DNA of 64,000 bases from an uncultured Acidimicrobiaceae bacterium. Its GTDB lineage: Bacteria; Actinomycetota; Acidimicrobiia; Acidimicrobiales; Ilumatobacteraceae. Below, one piece after another: positions 56,190 through 64,000 of the stretch. Location of the stretch: contig CAIXIJ010000115.1 in NCBI GenBank assembly GCA_903919455.1, positions 45,098 through 109,097 on the forward strand. The letters are read 5' to 3'. Both the position numbers and the translations under genes were made by a program. Within the stretch, counting starts at the first letter, position 1. The number at the start of each line of letters is the position of its first letter. The notes under the pieces are model-generated. The model saw nothing but the letters and a program-made list of their open reading frames with translations. It searched no databases and was not told the DNA's origin.

Positions 56190-58649
56190 ATGAAGTCAAC
56201 GGCACAGGTTGTCGTCATCGGCGGCGGCGTCGTCGGAGCCAGCGTGCTCTACCACCTGACGGTGGCAGGCTGGACCGACGTGGTCCTGGTCGAGAAGGCC
56301 ACGTACACCTCGGGCAGCACCTGGCACGCCGCAGGTGGCATGCACACGCTGAACGGCGACCCCAACGTCGCTCGCCTGCAGCAGTACACGGTGAACCTGT
56401 ACAAGCAGATCGAGGCCGAGAGCGGCCAGAACTGCGGTATCCACCTGCCCGGCGGCCTGCAGTTGGCCGACACCCCCGAGCGCCTCGACTGGCTGCGCAT
56501 GGCGCAGGCCCGCGGCCGCTACCTCGGCATGCACATGGAGATCGTCTCCATGAAGGAAGCCAAGGAGATCAACCCGCTGCTCGAGGAGAAGTTCTTCGTC
56601 GGCGCACTGTTCGACGAAGACGAGGGCAGCGTCGACCCCACCGGCGTCACCAACGCGTACCTCATCTGCGCTCGCAACCGCGGCGCCGAGACGTACCAGC
56701 AGACGTGGGTGAACAAGCTCGAGCAGCGCCAGGACGGCACGTGGAACGTGTACACCTACGACCCCGCCACGGGCGAGGAGAAGGGTGTCATCCACACCGA
56801 GCACGTCGTCAACGCCGGCGGCTTGTGGGCCCGCGAAGTGGGTCGCATGTGCGGCATCGAGCTTCCCGTGCTGGCCATGGAGCACCACTACCTGATGACC
56901 GAGCCGATGCCTGAGGTCATCGAGTTCAACCAGACCAACGGCAAAGAATTGCCGCACATGATCGACTTCGCCGGCGAGATCTACGCCCGCCAGGAGGGCC
57001 AGAGCATCCTGCTCGGCACCTACGAGCAGGACAACCGCGTGTGGTCGGCCAAGCAGACCCCATGGGACTTCGTCTCCCAACTGCTCCCCCACGACCTCGA
57101 TCGCATCTCGCCCGAACTCGAGCGCGCGTTCGAGCACTTCCCCGCAGTCGGCCGCGCCGGCATCCAGCGCTTCGTGAACGGACCGTTCACGTTCAGTCCC
57201 GACGGCAACCCCTTGGTCGGCCCCATCAAGGGCATGAAGGGCATGTGGATGGCCAACGCCGTCATGGCCGGTCTCTCGCAGGGCGGCGGCGTGGGCCTGT
57301 CGCTCGCCAACTGGATGGTGCACGGCGACCCCGGCGCCGACATCTGGGCGATGGACGTGGCCCGCTACGGCGACTACGCCACCCTTGCGTTCACCAACTC
57401 CAAGGTGCGCGAGAACTACTCGCGTCGTTTCCGCATCACGTTCCCGAACGAGGAACTGCCGGCCGCCCGCCCGTTACTCACGACGCCGATCTACGACCGC
57501 CTCACCGCGCACAACGCAGTGTGGGGCGCCGGTTTCGGCCTCGAGCACCCGCTGTGGTTCCAGAAGCCGGGCCTCGAGCCCAAGGAAGACGTCACCTTCT
57601 ACCGTTCGAACGCGTTCGACACGGTCGCCGAGGAGAGTCGTGCCGTGCGCGAGCGGGTCGGCTTCAGTGAGGCCTCGAACTTCGCCAAGTACAAGGTCAG
57701 TGGCCCGGGTGCGGCAGCGTGGCTGCAGAGCCTGTTCACCAACAGCCTGCCCAAGATCGGTCGCACGAACCTCACCGCGATGCTGAACCCGCAGGGCCGT
57801 ATCGAAGGCGAGTTCTCGGTGAGCCGCATCGGCGACGACGAGTTCTTCCTGTTCGGCTCACAGGCCGCCGAGGTGCACCACCCGCGCTGGTTCCTGGCAC
57901 ACCTTCCCGAGAACAGCCAGATCCGCTTCGAGGTGCTGTCGCTGTCGATGGTGGGTCTCACCGTGGCCGGCCCGCGTTCACGCGACGTGCTCCAGAAGCT
58001 CACCGACACCTCGCTCGCCACGAAGGACTTCCCGTTCATGGCATTCCGCAAGGTCGACCTGGGCATGGCCCCGGTATGGCTGTCGCGCATGACCTACTCG
58101 GGCGACCTCGGCTACGAGATCTGGGTCGCACCCGAGTACCAGCGCTACCTGTTCGACCTCATCTGGGAAGCCGGCCAGGAGTTCGACATGCGCCTGTTCG
58201 GTTTCCGAGCGCTCATCACGATGCGTCTCGAGAAGAACTTCGGCACGTGGTTCCGCGAGTACCGCCCGATCTACACCCCGCTCGAAGCCGGCATGGATCG
58301 TGTCCTCAAGATGGATCACGTCTTCATCGGCCGCGAGGCCGTGGAAGCCGAGATCGCCGCCGGCGGCCCGAAGCGCAAGCTCGTGATGTTCACCGTCGAG
58401 GTCGACCCCGAGGCACCTGCCGACGTGATCGGCGACGAGCCGGTGTGGCACAACGGTGAGGTGGTCGGCTGGATCACTTCCGGTGGCTACGCGCACTACT
58501 CGGGCGTCAGCCTGGCCCTGGGCTACATCCCCACGGAATTGGCCAACGCCGAGAGCGGTTTCGAGATCGAGATCATCGGTCGTCGCCGCCCCGCCAGTCT
58601 TCAGCACGAGCCCGTGCTCGACCCGCAGGGTCTGCGGATGCGGACCTGA
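56190..58649 (+). CDS. Dimethylglycine-dehydrogenase-like FAD oxidoreductase with GcvT domain
   Basis: 819 residues in two parts: an N-terminal FAD-binding oxidoreductase (dinucleotide motif VVVIGGGVVGASVLYHL at 7-23, FAD-attachment-type SGSTWHAAGG) and a C-terminal aminomethyltransferase GcvT domain (about 430-819, ending GYIPTELA). This layout oxidises N-methyl groups and hands the C1 unit to tetrahydrofolate. AAGGGG lies 8 nt before the ATG. Coupled with the upstream MttB-family gene, it suggests a betaine or methylamine pathway. Substrates differ widely in the family, so the amine is not named. Confidence 0.9.
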   Translation: MKSTAQVVVIGGGVVGASVLYHLTVAGWTDVVLVEKATYTSGSTWHAAGGMHTLNGDPNVARLQQYTVNLYKQIEAESGQNCGIHLPGGLQLADTPERLDWLRMAQARGRYLGMHMEIVSMKEAKEINPLLEEKFFVGALFDEDEGSVDPTGVTNAYLICARNRGAETYQQTWVNKLEQRQDGTWNVYTYDPATGEEKGVIHTEHVVNAGGLWAREVGRMCGIELPVLAMEHHYLMTEPMPEVIEFNQTNGKELPHMIDFAGEIYARQEGQSILLGTYEQDNRVWSAKQTPWDFVSQLLPHDLDRISPELERAFEHFPAVGRAGIQRFVNGPFTFSPDGNPLVGPIKGMKGMWMANAVMAGLSQGGGVGLSLANWMVHGDPGADIWAMDVARYGDYATLAFTNSKVRENYSRRFRITFPNEELPAARPLLTTPIYDRLTAHNAVWGAGFGLEHPLWFQKPGLEPKEDVTFYRSNAFDTVAEESRAVRERVGFSEASNFAKYKVSGPGAAAWLQSLFTNSLPKIGRTNLTAMLNPQGRIEGEFSVSRIGDDEFFLFGSQAAEVHHPRWFLAHLPENSQIRFEVLSLSMVGLTVAGPRSRDVLQKLTDTSLATKDFPFMAFRKVDLGMAPVWLSRMTYSGDLGYEIWVAPEYQRYLFDLIWEAGQEFDMRLFGFRALITMRLEKNFGTWFREYRPIYTPLEAGMDRVLKMDHVFIGREAVEAEIAAGGPKRKLVMFTVEVDPEAPADVIGDEPVWHNGEVVGWITSGGYAHYSGVSLALGYIPTELANAESGFEIEIIGRRRPASLQHEPVLDPQGLRMRT

Positions 58650-58658
58650 TTCCGCTCG

Positions 58659-58880
58659 TCAGTCAGCGTTCTTCGACAGGGCCGGTCCGAGACGACCACC
58701 GAGGTATCGGTGGAAGTCGTGGATCGGCCCTTCAAATGCCGCCGAGGCCAGCGGGCCAGGTGCGTACGACGAGGACGCCAACGAGCGAGCAAGACCCTCG
58801 AGCACCACGCGGTCTTCGGCGTTGGTCTCCTGAAACAGCTTCGCGGCGTAGTCGACTGCATCGTCGGTCCAGTGCTCACC
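58659..58880 (-). pseudogene. 3' remnant of a Rieske-type ring-hydroxylating oxygenase alpha subunit
   Basis: On the minus strand, about 70 codons read AAKLFQETNAEDRVVLEGLARSL, GPLASAAFEGPIHDFHRYLGGRL and a TGA at 58659. This is the C-terminus of Rieske oxygenase alpha subunits, including carnitine and glycine-betaine monooxygenases. The N-terminal Rieske and catalytic domains are absent: to the right, where they should be, lies the OppF gene in the opposite orientation. The break falls near 58870-58885; the exact base is not certain. Probably not expressed as a protein. Confidence 0.6.
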
Positions 58881-58913
58881 GAGGTTCCGCCTACCGTCAT
58901 CGACGACAACCGC

Positions 58914-59993
58914 ATGGTGCGCTGCCATCACACCGACCAGGTCGAGCGCATGGCCGCCGCCGAACTGCCGGTCGGTATCCCTTCGGTGGTCGACCGCTCG
59001 GGTGCTCCACTGCTCCGCCTGGCAGGCGTCAGCAAGACGTTCGAGCAGGGCGGCAAGCACATCAAGGCCGTTCGCGACGTGTCGATAGAGGTCTACCCCG
59101 GCGAGACCCTCGGGTTGGTGGGCGAGTCGGGCAGCGGCAAGACCACCTTGGCGCACAGCATCCTCGGTCTCACCGCTCCCGATGAAGGCAGCGTCATCGA
59201 GTTCGGCAAGGAGCCACTGCCTCCGGTCACCCGCCGCCGGTCGATCGCTCAGATTCGCGGCATCCAGATCGTGTTCCAGAACCCCGACTCGGCGCTCAAT
59301 CGCCGCCACTCGGTCCGGCGCATCATCGGCCGCAGCCTGCGTCGCCTCGGCCAAGTGCCGAGCGAGACGGTAAACGAGGAGCTCCTCCACATCACCTCGG
59401 CCGTTCGCCTCACCGAACGCCACCTCGACATGCGTCCAGCACAGCTATCGGGCGGCCTCAAGCAGCGAGTGGCCATCGCCCGAGCCTTCGCCGGCAAGCC
59501 GCGGCTAGTGGTGTGCGACGAGCCGACGTCATCGCTCGACGTGTCGGTGCAGGCAGCCATTCTGAACCTGCTCGGCGACCTCCAGCGCGACAGCAGCACC
59601 AGCTATCTCTTCATCTCTCACGACCTTCGTGTCGTGCGGTACCTCTCGGATCGCATCGCCGTGATGTACCTCGGTCGCATCATGGAGTTGGGACCCGCCG
59701 AGCGTGTCTTTGATGGCCCCCATCACCCCTACACCGAGGCGCTGCTGTCGGCAGCCCCATCGGTGGATGGCGACGGTCGTGTGCGCATCCGGCTGGAGGG
59801 CGAGATTCCCAGCGCCGTGAACGTGCCGAGCGGCTGCGTGTTCCACACCCGCTGCCCAAGAAAGCTCGAGGGCGATGTGTGCTCCACGATTGAGCCGCCG
59901 CTACTGGCAACACCGGACGGCGGAGTGATCCGCTGCCACATCCCGTACGAGGAACTGGCTGCGGTGCAGGTGACGGTGAGCCGTCAGCCCTGA
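58914..59993 (+). CDS. OppF/DppF-like ABC transporter ATPase, derived from a fused OppD-OppF
   Basis: 359 residues from ATG 58914: Walker A GESGSGKT at 70-77, signature LSGGLKQRV, Walker B VVCDEPTS, H-loop FISHD and the Cys-rich oligopeptide-transporter tail GCVFHTRCPRKLEGDVC. The first residues MVRCHH, and EVPPTV upstream of the ATG, match the tail of the OppD half in the fused ATPase at 59984-62044, so the gene lost its N-terminal OppD. It converges with that gene, overlapping it by 10 nt. It may still serve a transporter as the second ATPase. Confidence 0.87.
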   Translation: MVRCHHTDQVERMAAAELPVGIPSVVDRSGAPLLRLAGVSKTFEQGGKHIKAVRDVSIEVYPGETLGLVGESGSGKTTLAHSILGLTAPDEGSVIEFGKEPLPPVTRRRSIAQIRGIQIVFQNPDSALNRRHSVRRIIGRSLRRLGQVPSETVNEELLHITSAVRLTERHLDMRPAQLSGGLKQRVAIARAFAGKPRLVVCDEPTSSLDVSVQAAILNLLGDLQRDSSTSYLFISHDLRVVRYLSDRIAVMYLGRIMELGPAERVFDGPHHPYTEALLSAAPSVDGDGRVRIRLEGEIPSAVNVPSGCVFHTRCPRKLEGDVCSTIEPPLLATPDGGVIRCHIPYEELAAVQVTVSRQP

Positions 59994-61053
59994 GCGGGCG
60001 GGCGCTGCAACTCGATGAGTTGCTCCACCGGAATATGGCACCGCATCAGGTGACCGGGCTCCACCTCGCGTAGCGGTGGTTCGCTCACCTCGCACACCCC
60101 GGGCATCGCCCGCGGACAACGAGGGTGGAAAACACAACCTGACGGCGGGTTCGCCGGGCTGGGAATTTCGCCGTCGAGGCGAATGCGAACACGCTCCTCG
60201 CCGTCCACGTTGGGGATGGCCGACAGCAACGCCTCGGTGTACGGGTGATTCGGCCCGTTGAACACAGCGTCGGTGGGCCCGAGTTCCTGGATGCGGCCGA
60301 GGTACATCACCGCGATCCGGTCGGCCAGGTAGCGCACCACACCCATGTCGTGGCTGATGAAGACATAGCTCGTCTTCTTCTCCGACTGGAGGTCGGCAAG
60401 CAGGTTCAAGATGGCGGCCTGCACCGACACGTCGAGGGCGCTGGTGGGCTCGTCGCACACCACGATGCGCGGGTCGCCGGCGAAGGCGCGGGCGATGGCC
60501 ACACGCTGCTTGAGGCCGCCCGACAACTGACGAGGCTTGAGGTCGAGATGGCGAGGAGTGAGCCGCAGATGCGCAGCCAATGCCTCCACACGCGTGTTGG
60601 CCTCGTCGCCCTTGATGCCGGTGAGCTTCTCCACGCTGCGCATGAGAATGCGCCGCACGGTCCAACTGCGGTTCAACGCCGAGTCGGGGTTCTGGAAGAT
60701 CATCTGCATGGAGCGCTTCTCATCGGCCGAACGGCCAGTGGTGAGCGGAGCGACGAAGTGCCCGTCGAGCGACACCGAACCGCCCTCGTCGGCGGCCTCG
60801 ATACCCAACAGCGTCTTGGCCAGGGTGGACTTACCCGACCCGGACTCGCCAACGATGCCGAGGGTCTCGCCCTCACCGAGGCTGAGATCCACGTCGACCA
60901 GCGCGGGGATGGCCAGATTGCGCTGATGGAACGTCTTCGAGACGTGGGTGAGCTCGAGCACATCGGCACCCTTGGCCGAGGTGTTCAGCATGGCGATATC
61001 GACCGAGACCGGCGTTTCCTGGATCTCACCGATGCGGTCCACGTGATGGCACC
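58914..61053. repeat. Inverted paralogous duplication of the OppF module
   Basis: Arms about 1.07 kb: 58914-59993 (+) and the C-terminal half of 59984-62044 (-), meeting tail to tail. Both start at an RCHH element and end at the stop codons. DNA identity is high in the P-loop, signature and Walker B stretches (for example 17 of 18 bases in the GACGTGTCGGTGCAGGC region). The exact identity over the whole arm was not computed. Confidence 0.6.
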
Positions 61054-62044
61054 GCGAGAAGCGCCCGGTGCCGTCGCCGATGGCCACCAACGGCGGCGCC
61101 GTGGTGTGGCACAGATCCGAGGCAATCGCGCAACGATCGAGAAACACGCAGGTCGGAAGCGGGCTGCCAATCAAGGGCAACAGGCCCGGAATGGTGGCGA
61201 GGGCCCGCTCGGTCTTGCGCACACCTCGTCGAGGCAGCGCCCGCAGCAAGCCCACGGTGTAGGGATGCTGCGGCGAGTCGAAGACTTCCGCGCTCGGGCC
61301 TTCCTCCACGATGCGGCCCGCATACATCACGCCCACCCGGTCGCACAGCGACCGAATGATGCCGAGGTTGTGCGCGATCAGCAGCACTGCGGCGTCGCTC
61401 TCCTGGCGCAGTACCCGCACGAGGTCCAGCACTTCGGCTTCCACCGTCGCGTCGAGGCCGGTGGTGGGTTCGTCGAGCACCAACAGCTTCGGGTCGCATG
61501 CGAGCGCCATGGCAATGACCACGCGCTGCTGCATGCCGCCCGACAGTTGGAACGGGAACCGATCCATCACCCGCTCGGGGTCGGCGATACGCACCTTACG
61601 GAGGGCGTCGAGCGCCGACTTCTCGGCATCGGTCTTGCTCTGTCCGAGCAGCGTGAAGCTCTCGATGAGTTGCCGCCCCACGCGCAGCGTGGGGTTCATT
61701 GCCAGGGCCGGGTCTTGATAGACCATCGAGGCATCGCGGGCGCGGAACTCGCGGAGCCGCTCGTTGCTCATGGCGGTCACGTCTTGGCCATCGACCGAGA
61801 CCGTGCCACCGACGATGCGACCGTTGCGCGGCAGGTACCGCAATGCGGCGTACGCCGTGGTGCTCTTGCCGCAGCCCGACTCGCCAACAAGGCCGTAGGC
61901 CTCGCCAGGAGCGATGTGGAACGACACGCCGCGCAACACCTCGCGCGGGATGCCTCGAACGTTGTAGACCACCTCGAGGTCGGTGACAGAAAGCGCCGAA
62001 GAGGCAGGCGCCTTCACGGCGTTGTCGGGATTCGTGATGGTCAT
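59984..62044 (-). CDS. Fused OppD-OppF (DppDF) peptide/opine-type ABC transporter ATPase
   Basis: 686 residues with two ABC domains: OppD half (Walker A GESGCGKST, LSGGMQQRV, VLDEPTTGLD, then PHPYTVGLL and a Cys-containing tail) and OppF half (GESGSGKS, LSGGLKQRV, CDEPTSALD, tail with GCVFHPRCPRAMPGVC). Such fusions are common in Actinobacteria. The ATG at 62044 overlaps the DppC stop by 4 nt, so permease and ATPase are cotranslated. Substrate is not predictable from the ATPase. Confidence 0.93.
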   Translation of the reverse strand: MTITNPDNAVKAPASSALSVTDLEVVYNVRGIPREVLRGVSFHIAPGEAYGLVGESGCGKSTTAYAALRYLPRNGRIVGGTVSVDGQDVTAMSNERLREFRARDASMVYQDPALAMNPTLRVGRQLIESFTLLGQSKTDAEKSALDALRKVRIADPERVMDRFPFQLSGGMQQRVVIAMALACDPKLLVLDEPTTGLDATVEAEVLDLVRVLRQESDAAVLLIAHNLGIIRSLCDRVGVMYAGRIVEEGPSAEVFDSPQHPYTVGLLRALPRRGVRKTERALATIPGLLPLIGSPLPTCVFLDRCAIASDLCHTTAPPLVAIGDGTGRFSRCHHVDRIGEIQETPVSVDIAMLNTSAKGADVLELTHVSKTFHQRNLAIPALVDVDLSLGEGETLGIVGESGSGKSTLAKTLLGIEAADEGGSVSLDGHFVAPLTTGRSADEKRSMQMIFQNPDSALNRSWTVRRILMRSVEKLTGIKGDEANTRVEALAAHLRLTPRHLDLKPRQLSGGLKQRVAIARAFAGDPRIVVCDEPTSALDVSVQAAILNLLADLQSEKKTSYVFISHDMGVVRYLADRIAVMYLGRIQELGPTDAVFNGPNHPYTEALLSAIPNVDGEERVRIRLDGEIPSPANPPSGCVFHPRCPRAMPGVCEVSEPPLREVEPGHLMRCHIPVEQLIELQRPPAQG

Positions 62045-62976
62045 GACGCCTCCAACACCGACTGCACCGCGTCGGCGATCAGGTTCACGGCGATCACCAA
62101 GCTGGCGATAGCGGCCGCAGGAAAGAACGTGGTCCACCAGATGCCGGCGCTGATGGAGTTGAAGCCCTCCGACACCTGTGCGCCCCAGTCGGGCGACGGC
62201 GGCGGCGGGCCGGCGCCGAGGAACGACAGCGTGGAGATGGCAAACACCGCGTAGCCGATGCGGACCGTGAGCTCCACCACGATCGGACCCGACACGTTCG
62301 GGAGCACCTCTTTGAACATGATGAACATCTTCGACTCACCGCGAAGACGAGCCGACGTGACGTAGTCGAGATCTCGTTCGGCCAACACCGCCGAGCGAAC
62401 AGTACGGGCCACCACCGGCGTGAACAGCACGGCCACCACGCCCAGCACCACCCACGAAGAGTTACCCAACGTGGTGATGGCCAAGAGAGCGATCAGCACC
62501 ACCGGTAGCGCCAGAAAGGCCTCCACGATACGGCTGAGGATGATGTCGACCCGCTTGCCGATGTAGCCCATGAGCATGCCCAGGATGACGCCGAAGAACA
62601 CGCCGAGCAGTGCTGCAGGCGGGGCGATCTTCAACACATCACGCGCTCCGGCCATCACCCGCGACAGCACGTCGCGACCGGTCTTGTCGGTACCGAACCA
62701 GAATTCCGAACTCGGCGAGAGGTGCGGCTTCGCACGGAAGTCGAGCGGGTCGTGCGGCGTGATGCGCGTGCCCAAGACCGCACAGGTGACCCAGACGATG
62801 GCGATGATATTGCCGACGATGAACGACGGACGGCGACGGATGAGCCGCCAGTTCTCCTTGCGGGCGGCTCGACGCTCGCTCGGACCCGCAGGGGGCGTGG
62901 CGGGAATGATGACGTCGACCGCAGGGGTGGACACCATGGACTCCGGATTGCCTTCGATCTGATCGGATTCGCTCAC
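62041..62976 (-). CDS. ABC transporter permease, DppC/OppC type
   Basis: 311 residues, six predicted transmembrane helices after a cytoplasmic N-terminal extension of about 50. The EAA-type loop LRGESKMFIMFKEVLPN contacts the ATPase. FGTDKTGRDVLSRVMAGAR marks the DppC family. Starts at GTG 62976, overlapping the DppB stop by 4 nt. Confidence 0.94.
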   Translation of the reverse strand: MSESDQIEGNPESMVSTPAVDVIIPATPPAGPSERRAARKENWRLIRRRPSFIVGNIIAIVWVTCAVLGTRITPHDPLDFRAKPHLSPSSEFWFGTDKTGRDVLSRVMAGARDVLKIAPPAALLGVFFGVILGMLMGYIGKRVDIILSRIVEAFLALPVVLIALLAITTLGNSSWVVLGVVAVLFTPVVARTVRSAVLAERDLDYVTSARLRGESKMFIMFKEVLPNVSGPIVVELTVRIGYAVFAISTLSFLGAGPPPPSPDWGAQVSEGFNSISAGIWWTTFFPAAAIASLVIAVNLIADAVQSVLEAS

Positions 62977-63926
62977 TTGGAGACCTCCAGGCGCACACGG
63001 GGGTTGAGCGCCGCGATCAGCAGATCGGCGGCGAGCGTAGAGAACATGTAGATGATGCCGACGAGCAACACGGCGCCCTGGAGCACCGGAATGTCGCGCT
63101 TGCCCACGGCAATGAGCATCGTGGAGCCAAGACCCGAGTAGTTGAACACTCGCTCCACGCCGATGATGCCGCCGAACAGGTAACCGATCTGCACGCTGAT
63201 GACAGTGATCGTGGGAGCAAGCGCATTCCGCAAGATGTGGCGACGCATCACCTGCGAAGAACTCATGCCCTTCATGGTGGCCGTTCGGGCATAGTCGGAG
63301 TGCTGCGCGCTGATGACGCCGGCTCGGGTCATGCGGGCCAGATAGCCGAAGTAGGTGATGGCCATGGCCAGCGCTGGCACCCAGAGGTACTGCAATTGCT
63401 GCACGATGGTGGCGCCGTCGGGCGGGTTGGCGAACGCCTTACCCAACTTCCAGTGCACGCAGAAGATCGAGAGCAGCACCGCCGCCGACACGAACTCGGG
63501 AATCGAGGAGGTGGCGAGACCGAGGTTCACGATGGCTCGGTCGCTGAGCTTGTCCTGACGACGAGCAGCGGCGATGCCCGCCAGGATGCTGACCGGGATG
63601 GTCATGACGAAGGCCAGCAGGGCGAGCTTGCCGGAACGCCACAGTGCCGGGAAGATCACATCGTTCACTGGGGCTCCGGAGGTGTACGAGTCGCCGAAGT
63701 TCAACGTGAAGACTCGGCGCATCGACTGCAGGTACTGGATGATGATCGGACGATCGAAGCCCAATCGATGATTCAGCGCATCCACCTGTTCCTGAGGAGC
63801 GAACGGACCGAGGATCTGACGACCCACGTTGCTCGGCAGCACGCTCACCACCACGAACACGATGGTGGCCAGCAACCACAACGTGATGACTGCCGAACCC
63901 AATCGCCGCAGCAGATATCGACTCAC
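62973..63926 (-). CDS. ABC transporter permease, DppB/OppB type
   Basis: 317 residues, six transmembrane helices, starting MSRYLLRRLGSAVITLWLL, with the EAA loop MKGMSSSQVMRRHILRNAL. The start is GTG 63926 with AGGGGG 4-5 nt upstream. The usual first gene, the substrate-binding protein, would lie beyond the right edge of the window, consistent with this being the left part of a dpp-type operon. Confidence 0.94.
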   Translation of the reverse strand: MSRYLLRRLGSAVITLWLLATIVFVVVSVLPSNVGRQILGPFAPQEQVDALNHRLGFDRPIIIQYLQSMRRVFTLNFGDSYTSGAPVNDVIFPALWRSGKLALLAFVMTIPVSILAGIAAARRQDKLSDRAIVNLGLATSSIPEFVSAAVLLSIFCVHWKLGKAFANPPDGATIVQQLQYLWVPALAMAITYFGYLARMTRAGVISAQHSDYARTATMKGMSSSQVMRRHILRNALAPTITVISVQIGYLFGGIIGVERVFNYSGLGSTMLIAVGKRDIPVLQGAVLLVGIIYMFSTLAADLLIAALNPRVRLEVSK

Positions 63927-63971
63927 CTGTCCCCCTTCTTGGCCGCCAAGGCGTCCCCCTCAAAACACGTC

Positions 63972-63998
63972 GGGGCGCTGCCTCACTGCAGCGACCCC
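63972..63998 (-). terminator. Hairpin upstream of the permease genes
   Basis: On the minus strand, GGGGTCGCTGC and GCAGCGCCCC pair (one T bulged) around a 6-nt loop, with TTTT a few bases later. It may end most transcripts after a substrate-binding-protein gene, allowing lower permease expression, as is common for such operons. That gene is outside the window. Confidence 0.45.
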
Positions 63999-64000
63999 AC

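Noticed and set aside
54596..56218. 540-codon minus-strand frame over the MttB-family gene
   Set aside because: Composition is His/Val/Arg-rich with no domains, and the plus strand holds a well-supported gene.
58659..59423. 254-codon minus-strand frame extending the Rieske remnant
   Set aside because: Only the last 70 or so codons resemble Rieske proteins; the rest is antisense to the OppF gene.
60245..62254. 669-codon plus-strand frame over the fused ATPase
   Set aside because: Shadow of a gene with two complete ABC domains on the other strand.

Overview
The window is 64 kb of high-GC DNA from an actinobacterium, most likely of the class Acidimicrobiia. The lineage is an inference. Support comes from the lepA/rpsT/holA/comEC/comEA order shared with other Actinobacteria, genes for phosphatidylinositol mannosides (a PIP synthase next to an acyltransferase, and a PimA-like glycosyltransferase), F420-type luciferase-like oxidoreductases, PdxST, an HRDC-containing UvrD-like helicase, and many start codons placed 6-8 nt after a TANNNT element, as expected for leaderless mRNAs.

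Region by region: 0-5.3 kb holds lepA (3' end cut by the window edge), rpsT, holA, comEC and comEA. 5.3-7.8 kb is a phospholipid cluster (small HExxH protein, PIM acyltransferase, PgsA, membrane protein). 8.5-10.7 kb is ruvC-ruvA-ruvB. 10.7-20 kb carries a secreted hydrolase-fold lipoprotein, pdxS-pdxT-yebC-peroxiredoxin, a DUF3048 lipoprotein with htpX and lemA, and pimA. 19-34 kb is a mixed region: two LLM oxidoreductases, a thioredoxin, an APH-like kinase with a PAC2 protein, a pterin dehydratase/VOC fusion, an SDR, a helicase, a PIG-L/HDAC-fold deacetylase pair, a methyltransferase, a fatty-acyl-AMP ligase and a cyclase. 34-36 kb holds a broken secreted-protein gene and a complete IS30-type element with recognisable terminal repeats. 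36-39.8 kb holds leuS and a CsoR-family repressor with a visible operator.

39.8-50.6 kb is a long leftward operon for histidine use: hutH-hutU-phyH-def-hutF-hutI-yeiH, followed by a TetR gene and a MatB-like synthetase, with a divergent IclR regulator. Almost every hut junction overlaps by 1-4 nt. hutH is broken by a single-base deletion. No hutG is present; a complete peptide-deformylase homologue sits next to hutF, where the missing N-formylglutamate deformylase would be expected.

50.5-64 kb looks like an accessory catabolic region. A leftward set contains two enolase-superfamily enzymes, a desaturase-fold membrane enzyme and a cytosolic PhnD-like protein. Divergent from it are an MttB-family methyltransferase and a dimethylglycine-dehydrogenase-like flavoprotein. 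A Dpp/Opp-type ABC transporter (two permeases and a fused OppD-OppF ATPase) reads in from the right edge. Between them lies a rearrangement scar: the 3' end of a Rieske oxygenase gene abuts a lone OppF ATPase that still carries the tail of a lost OppD, and this OppF is an inverted paralogue of the OppF half next door. Together the genes suggest uptake and demethylation of a betaine or similar methylated amine, but the substrate cannot be read from sequence.
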